A stretch of DNA of 64,000 bases from UBA10324 sp038326325 (GCA_038326325.1 JBBQJW010000004.1:62001-126000); one strand, 5' to 3'. Positions 52,093 through 61,556 are shown, numbered from the stretch's first letter. Notes: generated from the sequence alone by a model not told the origin. Program-made: numbers and translations.

Positions 52093-54726
52093 TTAAACTG
52101 TAACAGATTGAACTTTTGATAAAGCAATCTCAATCGCCCGTTTCAATCCTTCAGCGTTTGTTCCACCGGCGGAAGCGAAATGTGGTTGACCACCACCGCC
52201 GCCTTTAATCTCAACAGAAATTTCCTTGATGATTTTTCCCGCGTCTAATTTTTTTTCTTTAGAAACCGCTTCATCAATCATCACGGCGAGCATCGCTTTG
52301 CCTCCCGCTTCCGCACCGACCACCATAAACAGATTACCAACTTCATTCTTCGTGTCGTAACACAATTTTTTCAGAGCGTCCATCGAACCCACATCAGCAA
52401 TTCCGCTAATCACTTTCAGTCCGTTTATTTCTTCCACACTTTTTATCAATCTGTTTTTCTCTGCAGTGATTTGAATATTGCCAAACCGCTCCACTTCCTT
52501 TTTCAGATTTTCATTTTCTGTTTTCAGTTGAGTAATGGAAGCGAGCACATCTTTCGGATGATTGAATTCTTCTTTTATATTTTGTATCGTCTGTAAATTC
52601 TCACGGATAAATTTTTCAGCAGCTTCGCCGGTTATGGCTTCTATTCTTCGCACACCCGCAGCAACAGCAGTTTCAGCGGTAATGATGAAAAAACCGATTT
52701 GCCCTGTGCTCTTTGCGTGAGTGCCGCCACACAACTCAACAGAATAATTTTTATCGAAAGTGATGACACGAACAAAGTCCCCGTACTTCTCACCGAACAA
52801 AGCCATTGCTCCGGTTGCGGTCGCGTCTTTGATTGGAACATTGCGTTGCTCATTCAAATGAATGTCTTCCCGAATTTTTTCATTCAACATCGATTGCACT
52901 TTCTCCAATTCTTCATCAGTCATTTTCGCGAAGTGAGAAAAATCGAATCGCAAATAATCAGGAGAAACAAGAGAACCTTTCTGCTGCACATGAGTGCCCA
53001 GAATTTTTCTAAGTGCTGCGTGAAGCAAATGCGTGGCACTGTGATTTAAAATTGTTTTACCGCGAAGCGAGGCATCAATCTTGGCTGTTACACTTCCATC
53101 CATCTTTGCAGGAAGTTTATTTACATAAAGAATGATCAGCTCATTTTCCTTCTTGGTATCGAGTACCGAAATTTTTTCATCACCAAAAATCAGAACTCCT
53201 TTATCACCAACCTGTCCGCCGCTCTCTGCATAGAAAGGTGTCTTACCTAATACTAACTGAAAGACTTTTTTGTCTTTTGCTTTCTGCTCTCGAACCTTCA
53301 ACACCACTGTTTCAGTTTCTAAAAAATCATAACCGATAAATTCTGTTCGGTCTGCTTCATTAATTATTTTCCAATCGCCTGTTACACTTACTGCATCTTT
53401 TCGTGAGCGGTCTTTTTGTTGTTTCATTTCAGCAGTGAAACCAATTTCATCCAGTTTCCATTTCTTTTCATCAACAATCAACTTTGTTAAATCGAGAGGG
53501 AAACCATAAGTGTCATACAATTCAAATGCAGTTTTTCCATCGAGTGTAAAATCCTTCGTCGCTTTTTCTTCCAACGAAGAAATTCTTTTCAATCCTGCTT
53601 CTAAAGTTTTTAAGAAAGAAGTTTCTTCTTCGAGAATTACTTTCTGAATAAAATCCTGTTGCGCTTTCAATTCTGGAAATACTCCGTCAAATTGTTCGGC
53701 AAGCACCGGCACCAATTCATTTATGATTGGTGATTCAATATTCAAACTGCTATATGAATAACGAACGGCGCGACGAAGAATTCTTCTTATAACATAACCT
53801 GCTCCGGTGTTAGAAGGCAACTGTCCGTCAGCAATTGCAAAACTGATTGCACGAATGTGGTCGCTCATCACACGCATTGCAATGTCAGATTTTTCATTCG
53901 CGCCGTAATTGATTCCACTTTTTTTCGAAATGAAATTTATCAGCGGAGTAAAAACATCTGAATCATAATTGCTTCGCTTCTGCTGTAACACCCGCACCAA
54001 CCGTTCAAAACCCATTCCTGTATCAACATGCTTCGCAGGAAGAGTTTCTAATGAACCATCCGCCTTCCGGTTGTATTGAATAAATACATTGTTCCATATT
54101 TCAATTACCTCAGGGTGACTTGCATTCACTAAATTTTTTCCATCACCTTTTTTTCTTTCTGCTTCCGGGCGAATGTCAACATGAATTTCAGAACACGGAC
54201 CACACGGACCAGTATCACCCATCTCCCAGAAATTATCTTTCTTGTTTCCGTTGATGATTTTATTTTCATCAATCAGTTTACTCCATATAGTATATGCCTC
54301 GTTGTCGCGCTCTAATTTTTCTTTTGCATCACCTTCAAAAACTGTTACATATAATTGGTCTTTCGGAATTTTATAAACTTCAGTCAGCAGTTCCCACGCC
54401 CACTCAATTGCTTCCTTCTTAAAGTAGTCACCGAAACTCCAGTTGCCCAACATCTCGAACATGGTGTGGTGGTAAGTATCAATTCCAACTTCTTCCAAAT
54501 CATTATGCTTTCCACTCACACGCAAACATTTTTGTGTATCAGCAATGCGCGGTGCAGTCGGAGTTTGATTACCAAGAAAAAAATCTTTAAACTGATTCAT
54601 GCCCGCATTCGTGAACATCAGTGTCGGGTCGTTCTTCACCACAATCGGAGCCGATGGAACAATGAGATGGTTCTTCGATTTAAAAAATTCGAGAAAAGTT
54701 TTTCTGATTTCTTTTGATGTCATCAT
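52093..54726 (-). CDS. alaS: Alanine-tRNA ligase
   Basis: An 877-residue class II synthetase (the second Met, at 54723, is an equally good start). The aminoacylation core has TSKEIRKTFLEFFKSKNH, FTNAGMNQFKDFFLG and HHTMFEMLGNWSFGDYFKKEAI. The editing domain has HSATHLLHAALRKILG and CGGTHAKSTGQIGFF with its zinc-site residues. The C-terminal C-Ala domain reads GGGGGQPHFASAGG. Length and order match the family. It is divergent from the M23 peptidase gene. Confidence 0.97.
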   Translation of the reverse strand: MMTSKEIRKTFLEFFKSKNHLIVPSAPIVVKNDPTLMFTNAGMNQFKDFFLGNQTPTAPRIADTQKCLRVSGKHNDLEEVGIDTYHHTMFEMLGNWSFGDYFKKEAIEWAWELLTEVYKIPKDQLYVTVFEGDAKEKLERDNEAYTIWSKLIDENKIINGNKKDNFWEMGDTGPCGPCSEIHVDIRPEAERKKGDGKNLVNASHPEVIEIWNNVFIQYNRKADGSLETLPAKHVDTGMGFERLVRVLQQKRSNYDSDVFTPLINFISKKSGINYGANEKSDIAMRVMSDHIRAISFAIADGQLPSNTGAGYVIRRILRRAVRYSYSSLNIESPIINELVPVLAEQFDGVFPELKAQQDFIQKVILEEETSFLKTLEAGLKRISSLEEKATKDFTLDGKTAFELYDTYGFPLDLTKLIVDEKKWKLDEIGFTAEMKQQKDRSRKDAVSVTGDWKIINEADRTEFIGYDFLETETVVLKVREQKAKDKKVFQLVLGKTPFYAESGGQVGDKGVLIFGDEKISVLDTKKENELIILYVNKLPAKMDGSVTAKIDASLRGKTILNHSATHLLHAALRKILGTHVQQKGSLVSPDYLRFDFSHFAKMTDEELEKVQSMLNEKIREDIHLNEQRNVPIKDATATGAMALFGEKYGDFVRVITFDKNYSVELCGGTHAKSTGQIGFFIITAETAVAAGVRRIEAITGEAAEKFIRENLQTIQNIKEEFNHPKDVLASITQLKTENENLKKEVERFGNIQITAEKNRLIKSVEEINGLKVISGIADVGSMDALKKLCYDTKNEVGNLFMVVGAEAGGKAMLAVMIDEAVSKEKKLDAGKIIKEISVEIKGGGGGQPHFASAGGTNAEGLKRAIEIALSKVQSVTV

Positions 54727-54872
54727 AATGCGCTGATAAAAACTTGCGTTGTTTTACTCTTTGAAATGATTATTTTGCGTTTGAAAATTGAAGCACCAAA
54801 AATAAGAAATGGAACCTGCAAAACCGAAGTGCGCTTTAAGTGCCTTCAATTTGAAAAAGTGAAAACGAGCCG

Positions 54873-55844
54873 ATGAAAAAAATCAAGTATTACTATAATC
54901 CGAAAAGTCTTCGATACGAAAAATATGTAGAGAGCGCCTGGAAAAAATTTCGTGTGGTGCTCGGCTTTCTTTCTGCAGCAAGTGTGTTTGCATTCATTAT
55001 TGTATATCTCGCTTACACTTATCTCGATTCACCGAAAGAGAAAAAACTCAAACGCGAATTATCGCAATTGCAATATCAATATGATTTGATGAACGATAAA
55101 GTTGGTGAGATGAATGATGCGCTCGCTGATTTGCAAGACCGCGACGACAATATATATAGGGTGATTTTTGAAGCAGAGCCGATTCCTGCAAGTGTGCGTG
55201 AAGCAGGTTACGGTGGCGCAAATCGTTTTGAAGAGTTGAATGGTTATGAAGATGCTGACTTAATGAAAAGCAGTTGGCTGAAGTTGACTCAGACCCGTTA
55301 CAAGATGTACATACAATCTAAATCATATGATGCTCTTGCTGCTTTAATAAAAAGTAAAACAGAAATGCTTGCATCTATTCCTGCTATACAACCTGTCGCG
55401 AATAAAGATTTAAAAAAAATTGGTTCTGGTTTTGGTGTACGCATTGATCCGATTTATAAAGTGCCGCGCATGCACGAAGGAATTGATTTCACCGCGGCGA
55501 TTGGTACTCCGATTTACGCGACAGGAAATGGTGTAGTGAGTTTAGTTGATTATGGAAGTCGTGATTACGGCAATCATGTAATCATCACGCATGGTTTCGG
55601 TTATCAGACTTTGTATGGTCACATGAGCAGGGTGAAAGTTCGCATCGGACAAAAAGTAAATCGTGGCGATGTGATTGGTTATGTAGGCAACAGTGGTAAA
55701 TCCACCGGGCCGCATTGCCATTACGAAGTAATTAAGAACGGAAGAAAAATAAATCCGATTAATTTTTTCTATAGTGATTTATCTCCGGAAGAATTTCAGC
55801 AGATGTTAGAGTTGGCAGAACGCAACGGTCAATCGCTCGATTGA
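54873..55844 (+). CDS. M23-family peptidoglycan endopeptidase, membrane-anchored
   Basis: A 323-residue LytM-type peptidase. A cytoplasmic basic N-terminus (KIKYYYNPKSLRYEKY), one membrane helix (about 28-50, VVLGFLSAASVFAFIIVYLAYTYL), a coiled coil (about 57-95) and the M23 domain from about residue 185. Zinc ligands are visible: HEGIDF (His/Asp), and HCHYEV for the last two. GSGFGVRIDPIYKVPRMHEG is the usual entry motif. It cleaves peptide cross-links or activates others in the periplasm during growth and division. Start is fixed by the MKKIKYYY pattern common in Bacteroidota homologues. Confidence 0.93.
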   Translation: MKKIKYYYNPKSLRYEKYVESAWKKFRVVLGFLSAASVFAFIIVYLAYTYLDSPKEKKLKRELSQLQYQYDLMNDKVGEMNDALADLQDRDDNIYRVIFEAEPIPASVREAGYGGANRFEELNGYEDADLMKSSWLKLTQTRYKMYIQSKSYDALAALIKSKTEMLASIPAIQPVANKDLKKIGSGFGVRIDPIYKVPRMHEGIDFTAAIGTPIYATGNGVVSLVDYGSRDYGNHVIITHGFGYQTLYGHMSRVKVRIGQKVNRGDVIGYVGNSGKSTGPHCHYEVIKNGRKINPINFFYSDLSPEEFQQMLELAERNGQSLD

Positions 55845-56207
55845 TTTTAATTTCTTCTTGCTGAATATTTTTTGATTCGTGAATCATTAATTGATCTCTT
55901 GTTGATTCAGAAAATATTTTGAAAAATTATTTTTAAATAATTTTTATTCGGGAAATATTTTTATGATTTCAATTTTAAAATCTTTGTGGTGGAAAATATT
56001 TTTCGATTTCGATTGAAATTTATTTTCCGTTTTTGAAATATCATTTCATTTCAATTTTCGTGAGAAATAATTTTTATGGTTTTAATATTTCAGAATTTTT
56101 GAATCAACTCAGAAAATATTCAGAGTGAATAATTTTCAATTTCTCATTGGGGAAATGGTTATTTTGAATAAACTCAAAAAAATATTTCATGACTTCACTA
56201 AAAAACT

Positions 56208-56230
56208 AAAGGGCACCGCTGGTGCCCTTT
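56208..56230 (-). terminator. Intrinsic terminator of the histone-H1-like gene
   Basis: AAAGGGCACC (56208-56217), loop GCT, GGTGCCCTTT (56221-56230): a perfect 10-bp stem. On the minus strand it is followed by AGTTTTTTAG, giving the U-run. It lies 24 bases beyond the stop of the small gene. Confidence 0.85.
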
Positions 56231-56254
56231 GAGTTCTTCAAGAAAAAAGAAAAT

Positions 56255-56329
56255 CTATTTCTTTTTCTTAGCCGCTTTTTTCGCCTTCTTAGCAGGTTTC
56301 TTAGCAGCTTTTTTTGCTTTTGTAGCCAT
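56255..56329 (-). CDS. Histone-H1-like 24-residue Lys/Ala peptide
   Basis: ATG at 56327-56329 to the TAG stop at 56255-56257 encodes MATKAKKAAKKPAKKAKKAA and four Lys. The composition of 14 Lys, 7 Ala and one Pro is that of the bacterial H1-like nucleoid peptides common in Bacteroidota, normally longer (40-60 residues). A terminator follows at the expected place, which supports a real transcript. It probably binds DNA non-specifically. It is too short for ordinary gene callers. Confidence 0.7.
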   Translation of the reverse strand: MATKAKKAAKKPAKKAKKAAKKKK

Positions 56330-56556
56330 AGTTAAAAAATTTTGGTATCACAAGTCTAACAAAACATTATGAAGTCGCTCGCATTTTATCGCTTCTTTAT
56401 TCACAACAGTTTGTGAATAGCAGATGATGAATTGAAATCAATCGCGAATGTTGCATTGAAATATTTTTTTTCGCAATCATTTTTTACGACTGAAATTTTT
56501 CAAGGTTGATTAAATGGATTCATTAATATTATTTTTTATAAAAATTATTACTCTCC

Positions 56557-56583
56557 TGAAACACGCTGTGGCAGCATGTTTCA
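56557..56583. other. Isolated 12-bp hairpin in AT-rich DNA
   Basis: TGAAACACGCTG (56557-56568), loop TGG, CAGCATGTTTCA (56572-56583): 11 of 12 positions pair, with one G-T. No U-run follows on either strand, and no gene ends near it. It may be part of an unannotated RNA, a protein site or a decayed terminator. Confidence 0.6.
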
Positions 56584-56875
56584 TGGAATAAGTAATTTAT
56601 TATTTTTTGAATCGAAAATTGAAAAACAAAAATTGAAATGATGAGAAATGAAAAATATTTTTTCTATTGATGAAGAAAAATGAAATTTGAAATGTGTTCA
56701 CTAATCAGAACAAAAAAATTTATTTAATGATTGAAAAATATTTTTTAAGAAATTTTATTTTATGAAAAAAGAAAATCATGATCTGATTATTGAAAATATT
56801 TTTTGTTGAAACACATTTTTTTCATTGAGAAAAAAGATAAATCAGCAAAATTTAAAATGTTGAATGAGCTAAAAA

Positions 56876-57502
56876 TTAATCTTCCAAAACTTTTTCGAGC
56901 ATGTATGACTCCATAATTTGCTGAGGAGAAACACACAATTCTGTCAATGGAATTTTTCCATGATACAATTCCTGCAACTTGTTTTTCAGAGTGTCATTTG
57001 ATAAATCAAATGTTTTTAAAGTTTTTGTTTCAGCCAATTGAAGCCCTGTAGTATAGAAGTAAATTTTATAAACGAGTTCTGAAGAATACATTTTAGAATC
57101 GTCCCAACTGAATTGCTCGTCGTAATTTTTCCCGATTTGCATTGAAGCAATTTTTTTCATCTTCGATAAAATTCCTTTTGATAAAATATTGCCCGCGGTC
57201 TTTAATCGTAAAATCAAAAAATGTTTGTCTTCTCCCTTTTTTATCCAATTTGTCAATGGAGTTTGTGTAACGCTATCAAACACTTCATACACAAATAAAT
57301 TCCCTGTACTATCGGATAACACAACTCCGCAATTATTAAATTTTGATTTTGTAATTGATTGCAGTGTCTTGTTCTGCGCAGAAGAAATATTCTGGAAAAC
57401 AATGTCGCCATCTTTTACGACTGATAAATCCGGTGAACAATTAAAAACTAAAATTGAAAAAGTAAAAATTATAAAAACCTGAATACAGACACGAACAACC
57501 AC
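56876..57502 (-). CDS. YiiX/YebB-like lipoprotein, probably inactive
   Basis: A 208-residue predicted lipoprotein with a GTG start (MVVRVCIQVFIIFTFSILVFNC, lipobox Cys22). The mature part fits the permuted papain-like YiiX/YebB fold: VVKDGDIVFQN, FNNCGVVLSDSTGNLFVYEV, GKNYDEQFSW, MYSSELVYKIYFYTTGLQL and IPLTELCVSPQQIMES. In active members the nucleophile Cys precedes SELV and a His lies in the sHvGiv strand. Here the Cys position is Ser140 and the His position is Asn57. Peptidase or amidase activity is therefore doubtful; a binding role is possible. The GTG start lacks an upstream ATG alternative. Confidence 0.75.
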   Translation of the reverse strand: MVVRVCIQVFIIFTFSILVFNCSPDLSVVKDGDIVFQNISSAQNKTLQSITKSKFNNCGVVLSDSTGNLFVYEVFDSVTQTPLTNWIKKGEDKHFLILRLKTAGNILSKGILSKMKKIASMQIGKNYDEQFSWDDSKMYSSELVYKIYFYTTGLQLAETKTLKTFDLSNDTLKNKLQELYHGKIPLTELCVSPQQIMESYMLEKVLED

Positions 57503-57512
57503 TGAAAAATAG

Positions 57513-57932
57513 TTAAGCAGCTTTATAATAAATAATCATCGTGCGTGAATCATCAATCTGTTGAAGTACCAATTCATCAGTTGTGATTTTGATGATTTTC
57601 ATTTTGTAAGATGTCTTGGTTGTTTTATCAGTAATGGTAATTGTTGTTCCGGCTTCATCAATTGTCCATGTGCCCGGAATAAAACCATCGGGTGCTAAAC
57701 CTTGCTGCACGGAATGGTCAGTATTAAAAACCAAACGATATTCTTTTTGTGCTTCATCAGCAACTTGTGTTTTTGTTCCGTCTTCAATTTTTACCAGGCC
57801 CCAGCTTTTGCAAAGTCGTGCAGATGTTACATCTGTTGTTCCCTGTGCTTGCGATGAAAACGAAATCATCAGAAATAAAATACAAACACTTGCAGCAAGT
57901 GAATGAAAAAAAAATTTGGTGGTGCTTTTCAT
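57513..57932 (-). CDS. Secreted lipocalin-like domain protein
   Basis: A 139-residue exported protein started at the ATG at 57930-57932 (MKSTTKFFFHSLAASVCILF, cleaved after SSQAQ). The frame continues upstream into the hpd gene region but without a plausible start. The mature domain is a small beta-barrel: LCKSWGLVKIEDGTKTQ, EYRLVFNTDHSVQQGLAPDG, FIPGTWTIDEAGTTITITDK, KIIKITTDELVLQQID. This pattern is typical of Bacteroidota lipocalin-like proteins that bind small ligands. It is 13 bases from the hpd stop, so likely co-transcribed. Confidence 0.8.
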   Translation of the reverse strand: MKSTTKFFFHSLAASVCILFLMISFSSQAQGTTDVTSARLCKSWGLVKIEDGTKTQVADEAQKEYRLVFNTDHSVQQGLAPDGFIPGTWTIDEAGTTITITDKTTKTSYKMKIIKITTDELVLQQIDDSRTMIIYYKAA

Positions 57933-57945
57933 TTGTATGTGTTGA

Positions 57946-59070
57946 TTATAAATTACCTCTGAGTTCCTGTTCGCGTTCGATAGATTCGAACAGTGCTTTA
58001 AAATTTCCTTTACCAAAAGATTGCGCGCCTTTGCGTTGAATGATTTCAAAAAATAAAGTGGGTCGGTCTTCCACCGGTTTTGTAAACAACTGTAACAGAT
58101 ATCCTTCATCGTCGCGGTCAACTAATATTTTTAATTTGCGAAGTATGTTCATGTCTTCGTCAATCACGCCAACTCTTTTTTGCAAATCATCATAATATGA
58201 ATCGGGCACATCAAGAAAATCAATTCCTCGTCGTCTTAACTCTGTAACAGTTTCAATGATGTTATCTGTGGCCATTGCGATGTGTTGCACGCCTTGCGAA
58301 TGATAAAATTCAAGATACTCTTCGATCTGCGATTTCTTTTTTCCTTCAGCAGGTTCGTTGATTGGAAATTTCACATACCCATTTCCGTTGCTCATCACTT
58401 TACTCATGAGCGCCGAATATTCAGTGCTGATATCTTTATCGTCGAACGATAAAATATTTCTGAAGCCCATCACCTTTTCATAAAACTCAACCCAGGTATT
58501 CATTTCGCCCCAGCCAACATTTCCAACACAGTGGTCAACATGTTTTAGCCCGACAGGAATTGTTTCGAAGGTTGATCTCCATTCTCTGAATCCGGGAAGA
58601 AAAATTCCGTTGTAATTTTTTCGCTCTACAAAAACATGAACAGTATCACCATATAATTCTATACCAGCCATGCGCACTTCACCGTTATCATCTTTCAAAG
58701 TTTTCGGTTGCATGTATGGCTTTGCTCCGCGCTTCGTAGTTTCTTCAAAAGATTTGTAAGCATCATCAACCCACAACGCAAGCACCTTCACCCCATCGCC
58801 ATGTTTTTCTATGTGCTGCGAGATTTCATTTCCGGGGTGTAACGGTGTGGTAAGTACCAATGTGATTTTATTCTGACGCAATACATAACTCGCACGGTCG
58901 CGCACCCCTGTTTCTGGCCCCGCATAAGCAAGTGGTTGAAATCCAAAAGCAGTGCGATAGAAATAAGACGACTGCTTCGCGTTGCCGACATAAAATTCAA
59001 TGTGGTCGGTTCCGTTGAGCGGAAGAAAATCTTTTTCCGTTGAGGTAGTTGGTTTGGTTAGCGTTTCCAT
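57946..59070 (-). CDS. hpd: 4-hydroxyphenylpyruvate dioxygenase
   Basis: A 374-residue non-haem iron enzyme converting 4-hydroxyphenylpyruvate to homogentisate in tyrosine breakdown. Two VOC-fold halves are visible. The iron ligands lie in LKHVDHCVGNV (His about 178), GVQHIAMATDN (His about 262) and LFFEIIQRKGAQSFGKGNFK (Glu about 345). The C-terminal helix SFGKGNFKALFESIERE is the substrate-gate helix of the family. Length is normal. No other tyrosine-breakdown gene is in the window. Confidence 0.97.
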   Translation of the reverse strand: METLTKPTTSTEKDFLPLNGTDHIEFYVGNAKQSSYFYRTAFGFQPLAYAGPETGVRDRASYVLRQNKITLVLTTPLHPGNEISQHIEKHGDGVKVLALWVDDAYKSFEETTKRGAKPYMQPKTLKDDNGEVRMAGIELYGDTVHVFVERKNYNGIFLPGFREWRSTFETIPVGLKHVDHCVGNVGWGEMNTWVEFYEKVMGFRNILSFDDKDISTEYSALMSKVMSNGNGYVKFPINEPAEGKKKSQIEEYLEFYHSQGVQHIAMATDNIIETVTELRRRGIDFLDVPDSYYDDLQKRVGVIDEDMNILRKLKILVDRDDEGYLLQLFTKPVEDRPTLFFEIIQRKGAQSFGKGNFKALFESIEREQELRGNL

Positions 59071-59185
59071 TCAGTCAATTCATTTTTTCAGATTTCAAAA
59101 GTAAAGAAAAGGAGTTAAGTAGAAATGATTTACATCAATGTATTAGTGAGAAATCTTTCGCATGTAAAATTTCTATTCAAATTAA

Positions 59186-60820
59186 TTAATGAGTCACAAT
59201 AAATTTTCCTGATGATAGATTATTTCCTTTCAATGAAATTTTGAAAAAATAAATTCCATTTATCAATATGGATGTATTAATACTTATTTCATTTTCATCC
59301 TGTTCAGTTTCTGTTTTTATTTTCTTCCCTAAAATATCAAAGACTTCTAACAAAGTATATTGAGCTGGCACATCTTTATTTAATCTTATTGAAATTTTGT
59401 TTGACGCTGGATTTGGAAACAAAACAGGATTAAACTTACTATCAATAATATTATTTTTTGAAACTGAATTGAAGAGTGAATCAAAACAAAATGAAGTAGA
59501 AACTGCACTAACAATATTGTCAGTTTTTATTGTGATTAAGTTCATACTCATATTATGATAAGTGACCAAACTATTGTTTGCAACTACTACTGATGTATCA
59601 ACAGTGGGCAAATCAACCAAAGTGTCATTGCAATTTGTACTTCCAAATTTATCTGCCTTCACTAAGGTGAAAGTTTCATAATGACTTTGGTCATCTGGAT
59701 TAACTGATGCTGATGCAAACAGAATTCCGCTATCACTAGTTTCAATAAAATCCTTCGTCCAGATTCTATCGAAGCGATCTCTATCATAAAATTTTGCCGA
59801 ATAAATATTTCCCTCTTCATCCATCTCCCCAGAAAAAATATTGCTCTTAGAATGACATGGCCAATGTTCATATCCTTCAGGTTCAATAAAAAATTGAATT
59901 TTTCCATCCCATCTGTACATTACCTTTATTCCATCCCCTGTTCCAATATCAAAATATTTCATCCAAATAACATGGCCAACCGTATCAAGTTTAAAAATTA
60001 TCGCATTGAATTCATCTGGATTTGTAAAGTTGGGAAAGTAGAGTTGGCCTATCCCTAAAATTGATTTGTCACTTTGTATTAAAAAATCACTCACCCAAGG
60101 ATGACTTGCACCAACAGTATATTTTTTATTCCAAGAAATATTGTTTCCAGACGAATCACCTTTCATAAAAAACATTCCTCCATATTCATATCCGCTTAAA
60201 ACATAACTATCATCTGTAAAAATTTTAATGGCAGCTCCTTCGCTTTGTGATGATACATGAAATGTATTTACCCAAATGATATTTCCGAAAGTATCTAACT
60301 TCATTATTCCTGCATCGGCATTAGTTGTATTCCAAACTTGAGGTCCATCATAATATGAAATATAAAGCTGCTTATTATTAGTAAGAATAATTTTATTGGG
60401 TTTAGTTGTTAAATTATTTGAATATTCTTTTGACCAAAGCACATCTCCATTTGAAGAAAGTTTGGAGAGAACACTTTTAGATGATATGAAGGAAGTATCA
60501 CCTGAACTTAATAGAATAAATAATTCTCCATCCGGCATCAAAAGCATATCCCTCGGAATAATAAAATTTCCACCAGTTTGATAGTATTTTTTCATCCATA
60601 AAAGTTCACCATACTTATTAAACTTTGCAAGCCTACTTGTGTATTCAGGGTATTCGTCTGTTCCTTCAACTAACACATAATATTCATTATGCTGATCTTG
60701 AAGAATTTTGTAAACTGCATATCCTTCCGTGCATTGAGTTGTAAAAACAATTTGTTGAGCAAATAAATTTGCTGAAATAAAAAATGAAAAAAAGAAAAAA
60801 TAAATTACTCTTATTTTCAT
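59186..60820 (-). CDS. Secreted repeat protein with T9SS sorting domain
   Basis: A 544-residue exported protein: signal peptide MKIRVIYFFFFSFFISANLFAQ. The body has weak propeller-type repeats (LAKFNKYGELLWMKKYYQTGG, MKLDTFGNIIWVNTFHVSS, FKLDTVGHVIWMKYFDIGTG). The C-terminal type A sorting domain reads NPVLFPNPASNKISIRLNKD to SINTSILINGIYFFKIS. It is similar in plan to the protein at 18671-20443 but clearly separate. Surface or medium. Function unknown. It is read away from hpd with a 115-base gap. Confidence 0.9.
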   Translation of the reverse strand: MKIRVIYFFFFSFFISANLFAQQIVFTTQCTEGYAVYKILQDQHNEYYVLVEGTDEYPEYTSRLAKFNKYGELLWMKKYYQTGGNFIIPRDMLLMPDGELFILLSSGDTSFISSKSVLSKLSSNGDVLWSKEYSNNLTTKPNKIILTNNKQLYISYYDGPQVWNTTNADAGIMKLDTFGNIIWVNTFHVSSQSEGAAIKIFTDDSYVLSGYEYGGMFFMKGDSSGNNISWNKKYTVGASHPWVSDFLIQSDKSILGIGQLYFPNFTNPDEFNAIIFKLDTVGHVIWMKYFDIGTGDGIKVMYRWDGKIQFFIEPEGYEHWPCHSKSNIFSGEMDEEGNIYSAKFYDRDRFDRIWTKDFIETSDSGILFASASVNPDDQSHYETFTLVKADKFGSTNCNDTLVDLPTVDTSVVVANNSLVTYHNMSMNLITIKTDNIVSAVSTSFCFDSLFNSVSKNNIIDSKFNPVLFPNPASNKISIRLNKDVPAQYTLLEVFDILGKKIKTETEQDENEISINTSILINGIYFFKISLKGNNLSSGKFIVTH

Positions 60821-60849
60821 TTAGTTGTTTGTTTTACGAATGTAGGGCA

Positions 60850-61509
60850 TTAATTCAAATTCATCTCCGGAATTTCTCCTTCAACAATTAATCTTCCTGC
60901 TGTTTTTGATTTTATTTCTTCGACCAAAACTCCGGGAGCTCGCTCAACTAATTTGAATCCGTCAGGTGTTACATCAAGCACTGCAATTTCTGTCACTATT
61001 CTTTTCACGCACTTTACTCCGGTTAATGGAAGCGAACATTTTGGCAACAACTTCGATTCGCCTTTCGGATTGGTGTGCATCATCGCCACAATAATATTTT
61101 GCGCCGAAGCGACCAGGTCCATCGCTCCGCCCATTCCTTTCACCATCTTACCCGGGATTTTCCAGTTTGCAATATCTCCTTCTTCTGAAACTTCCATGGC
61201 ACCTAAAACTGTCATATCAATTTTACCTGCGCGAATCATTCCGAAACTTTCTGCTGAATCAAAAAAACTTCCTCCTGGAAGCAGTGTGACAGTTTCTTTA
61301 CCGGCATTAATTAAGTCAGCATCAATTTTATCTTCAATCGGATAAGGCCCCATTCCAAGAATTCCATTTTCAGATTGTAACAGAATATTTATTCCTGAAG
61401 GAATATAATTTGCAACCAATGTTGGAATTCCGATTCCAAGATTCACATAATATCCATCGCGCAATTCCTGTGCGATTCGTTTTGCAATTTGAAATTTATC
61501 AAGTGCCAT
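60850..61509 (-). CDS. scoB: 3-oxoacid CoA-transferase subunit B
   Basis: A 219-residue family I CoA-transferase subunit. The catalytic Glu47 lies in LLQSENGILGMGP, after the conserved NLGIGIPTLVANY. Further family motifs are GGAMDLVASAQNIIVAMMHTNPKG and CPLTGVKCVKRIVTEIAVLDV-like text. It moves CoA from succinyl-CoA to acetoacetate or related acids. Its partner subunit A lies at 62016-62714, with an OmpA-family gene between. Confidence 0.95.
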   Translation of the reverse strand: MALDKFQIAKRIAQELRDGYYVNLGIGIPTLVANYIPSGINILLQSENGILGMGPYPIEDKIDADLINAGKETVTLLPGGSFFDSAESFGMIRAGKIDMTVLGAMEVSEEGDIANWKIPGKMVKGMGGAMDLVASAQNIIVAMMHTNPKGESKLLPKCSLPLTGVKCVKRIVTEIAVLDVTPDGFKLVERAPGVLVEEIKSKTAGRLIVEGEIPEMNLN

Positions 61510-61556
61510 GAAAATTGATTTGAAGATTTTGGAGGTTTGAAAATTTTTGATCTGAT

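Larger units (their letters stand above)
55845..56875. other. AT-rich desert with repeated AAATATTT words
   Basis: About 1 kb of unusually AT-rich DNA between the M23 peptidase and the YiiX-like gene. It holds at least ten words of the type GAAAATATTTT, with short homopolymer runs between them, a 24-residue gene (56255-56329), a terminator (56208-56230) and a lone GC-rich hairpin (56557-56583). No long frame is convincing. No TGTWACA occurs here. The regular AAATATTT spacing suggests intrinsically bent DNA. Confidence 0.6.

Noticed and set aside
55845..56875. The AT-rich desert as the replication origin
   Set aside because: I see no DnaA-box cluster and none of the genes usual beside an origin (dnaA, dnaN, gidA).
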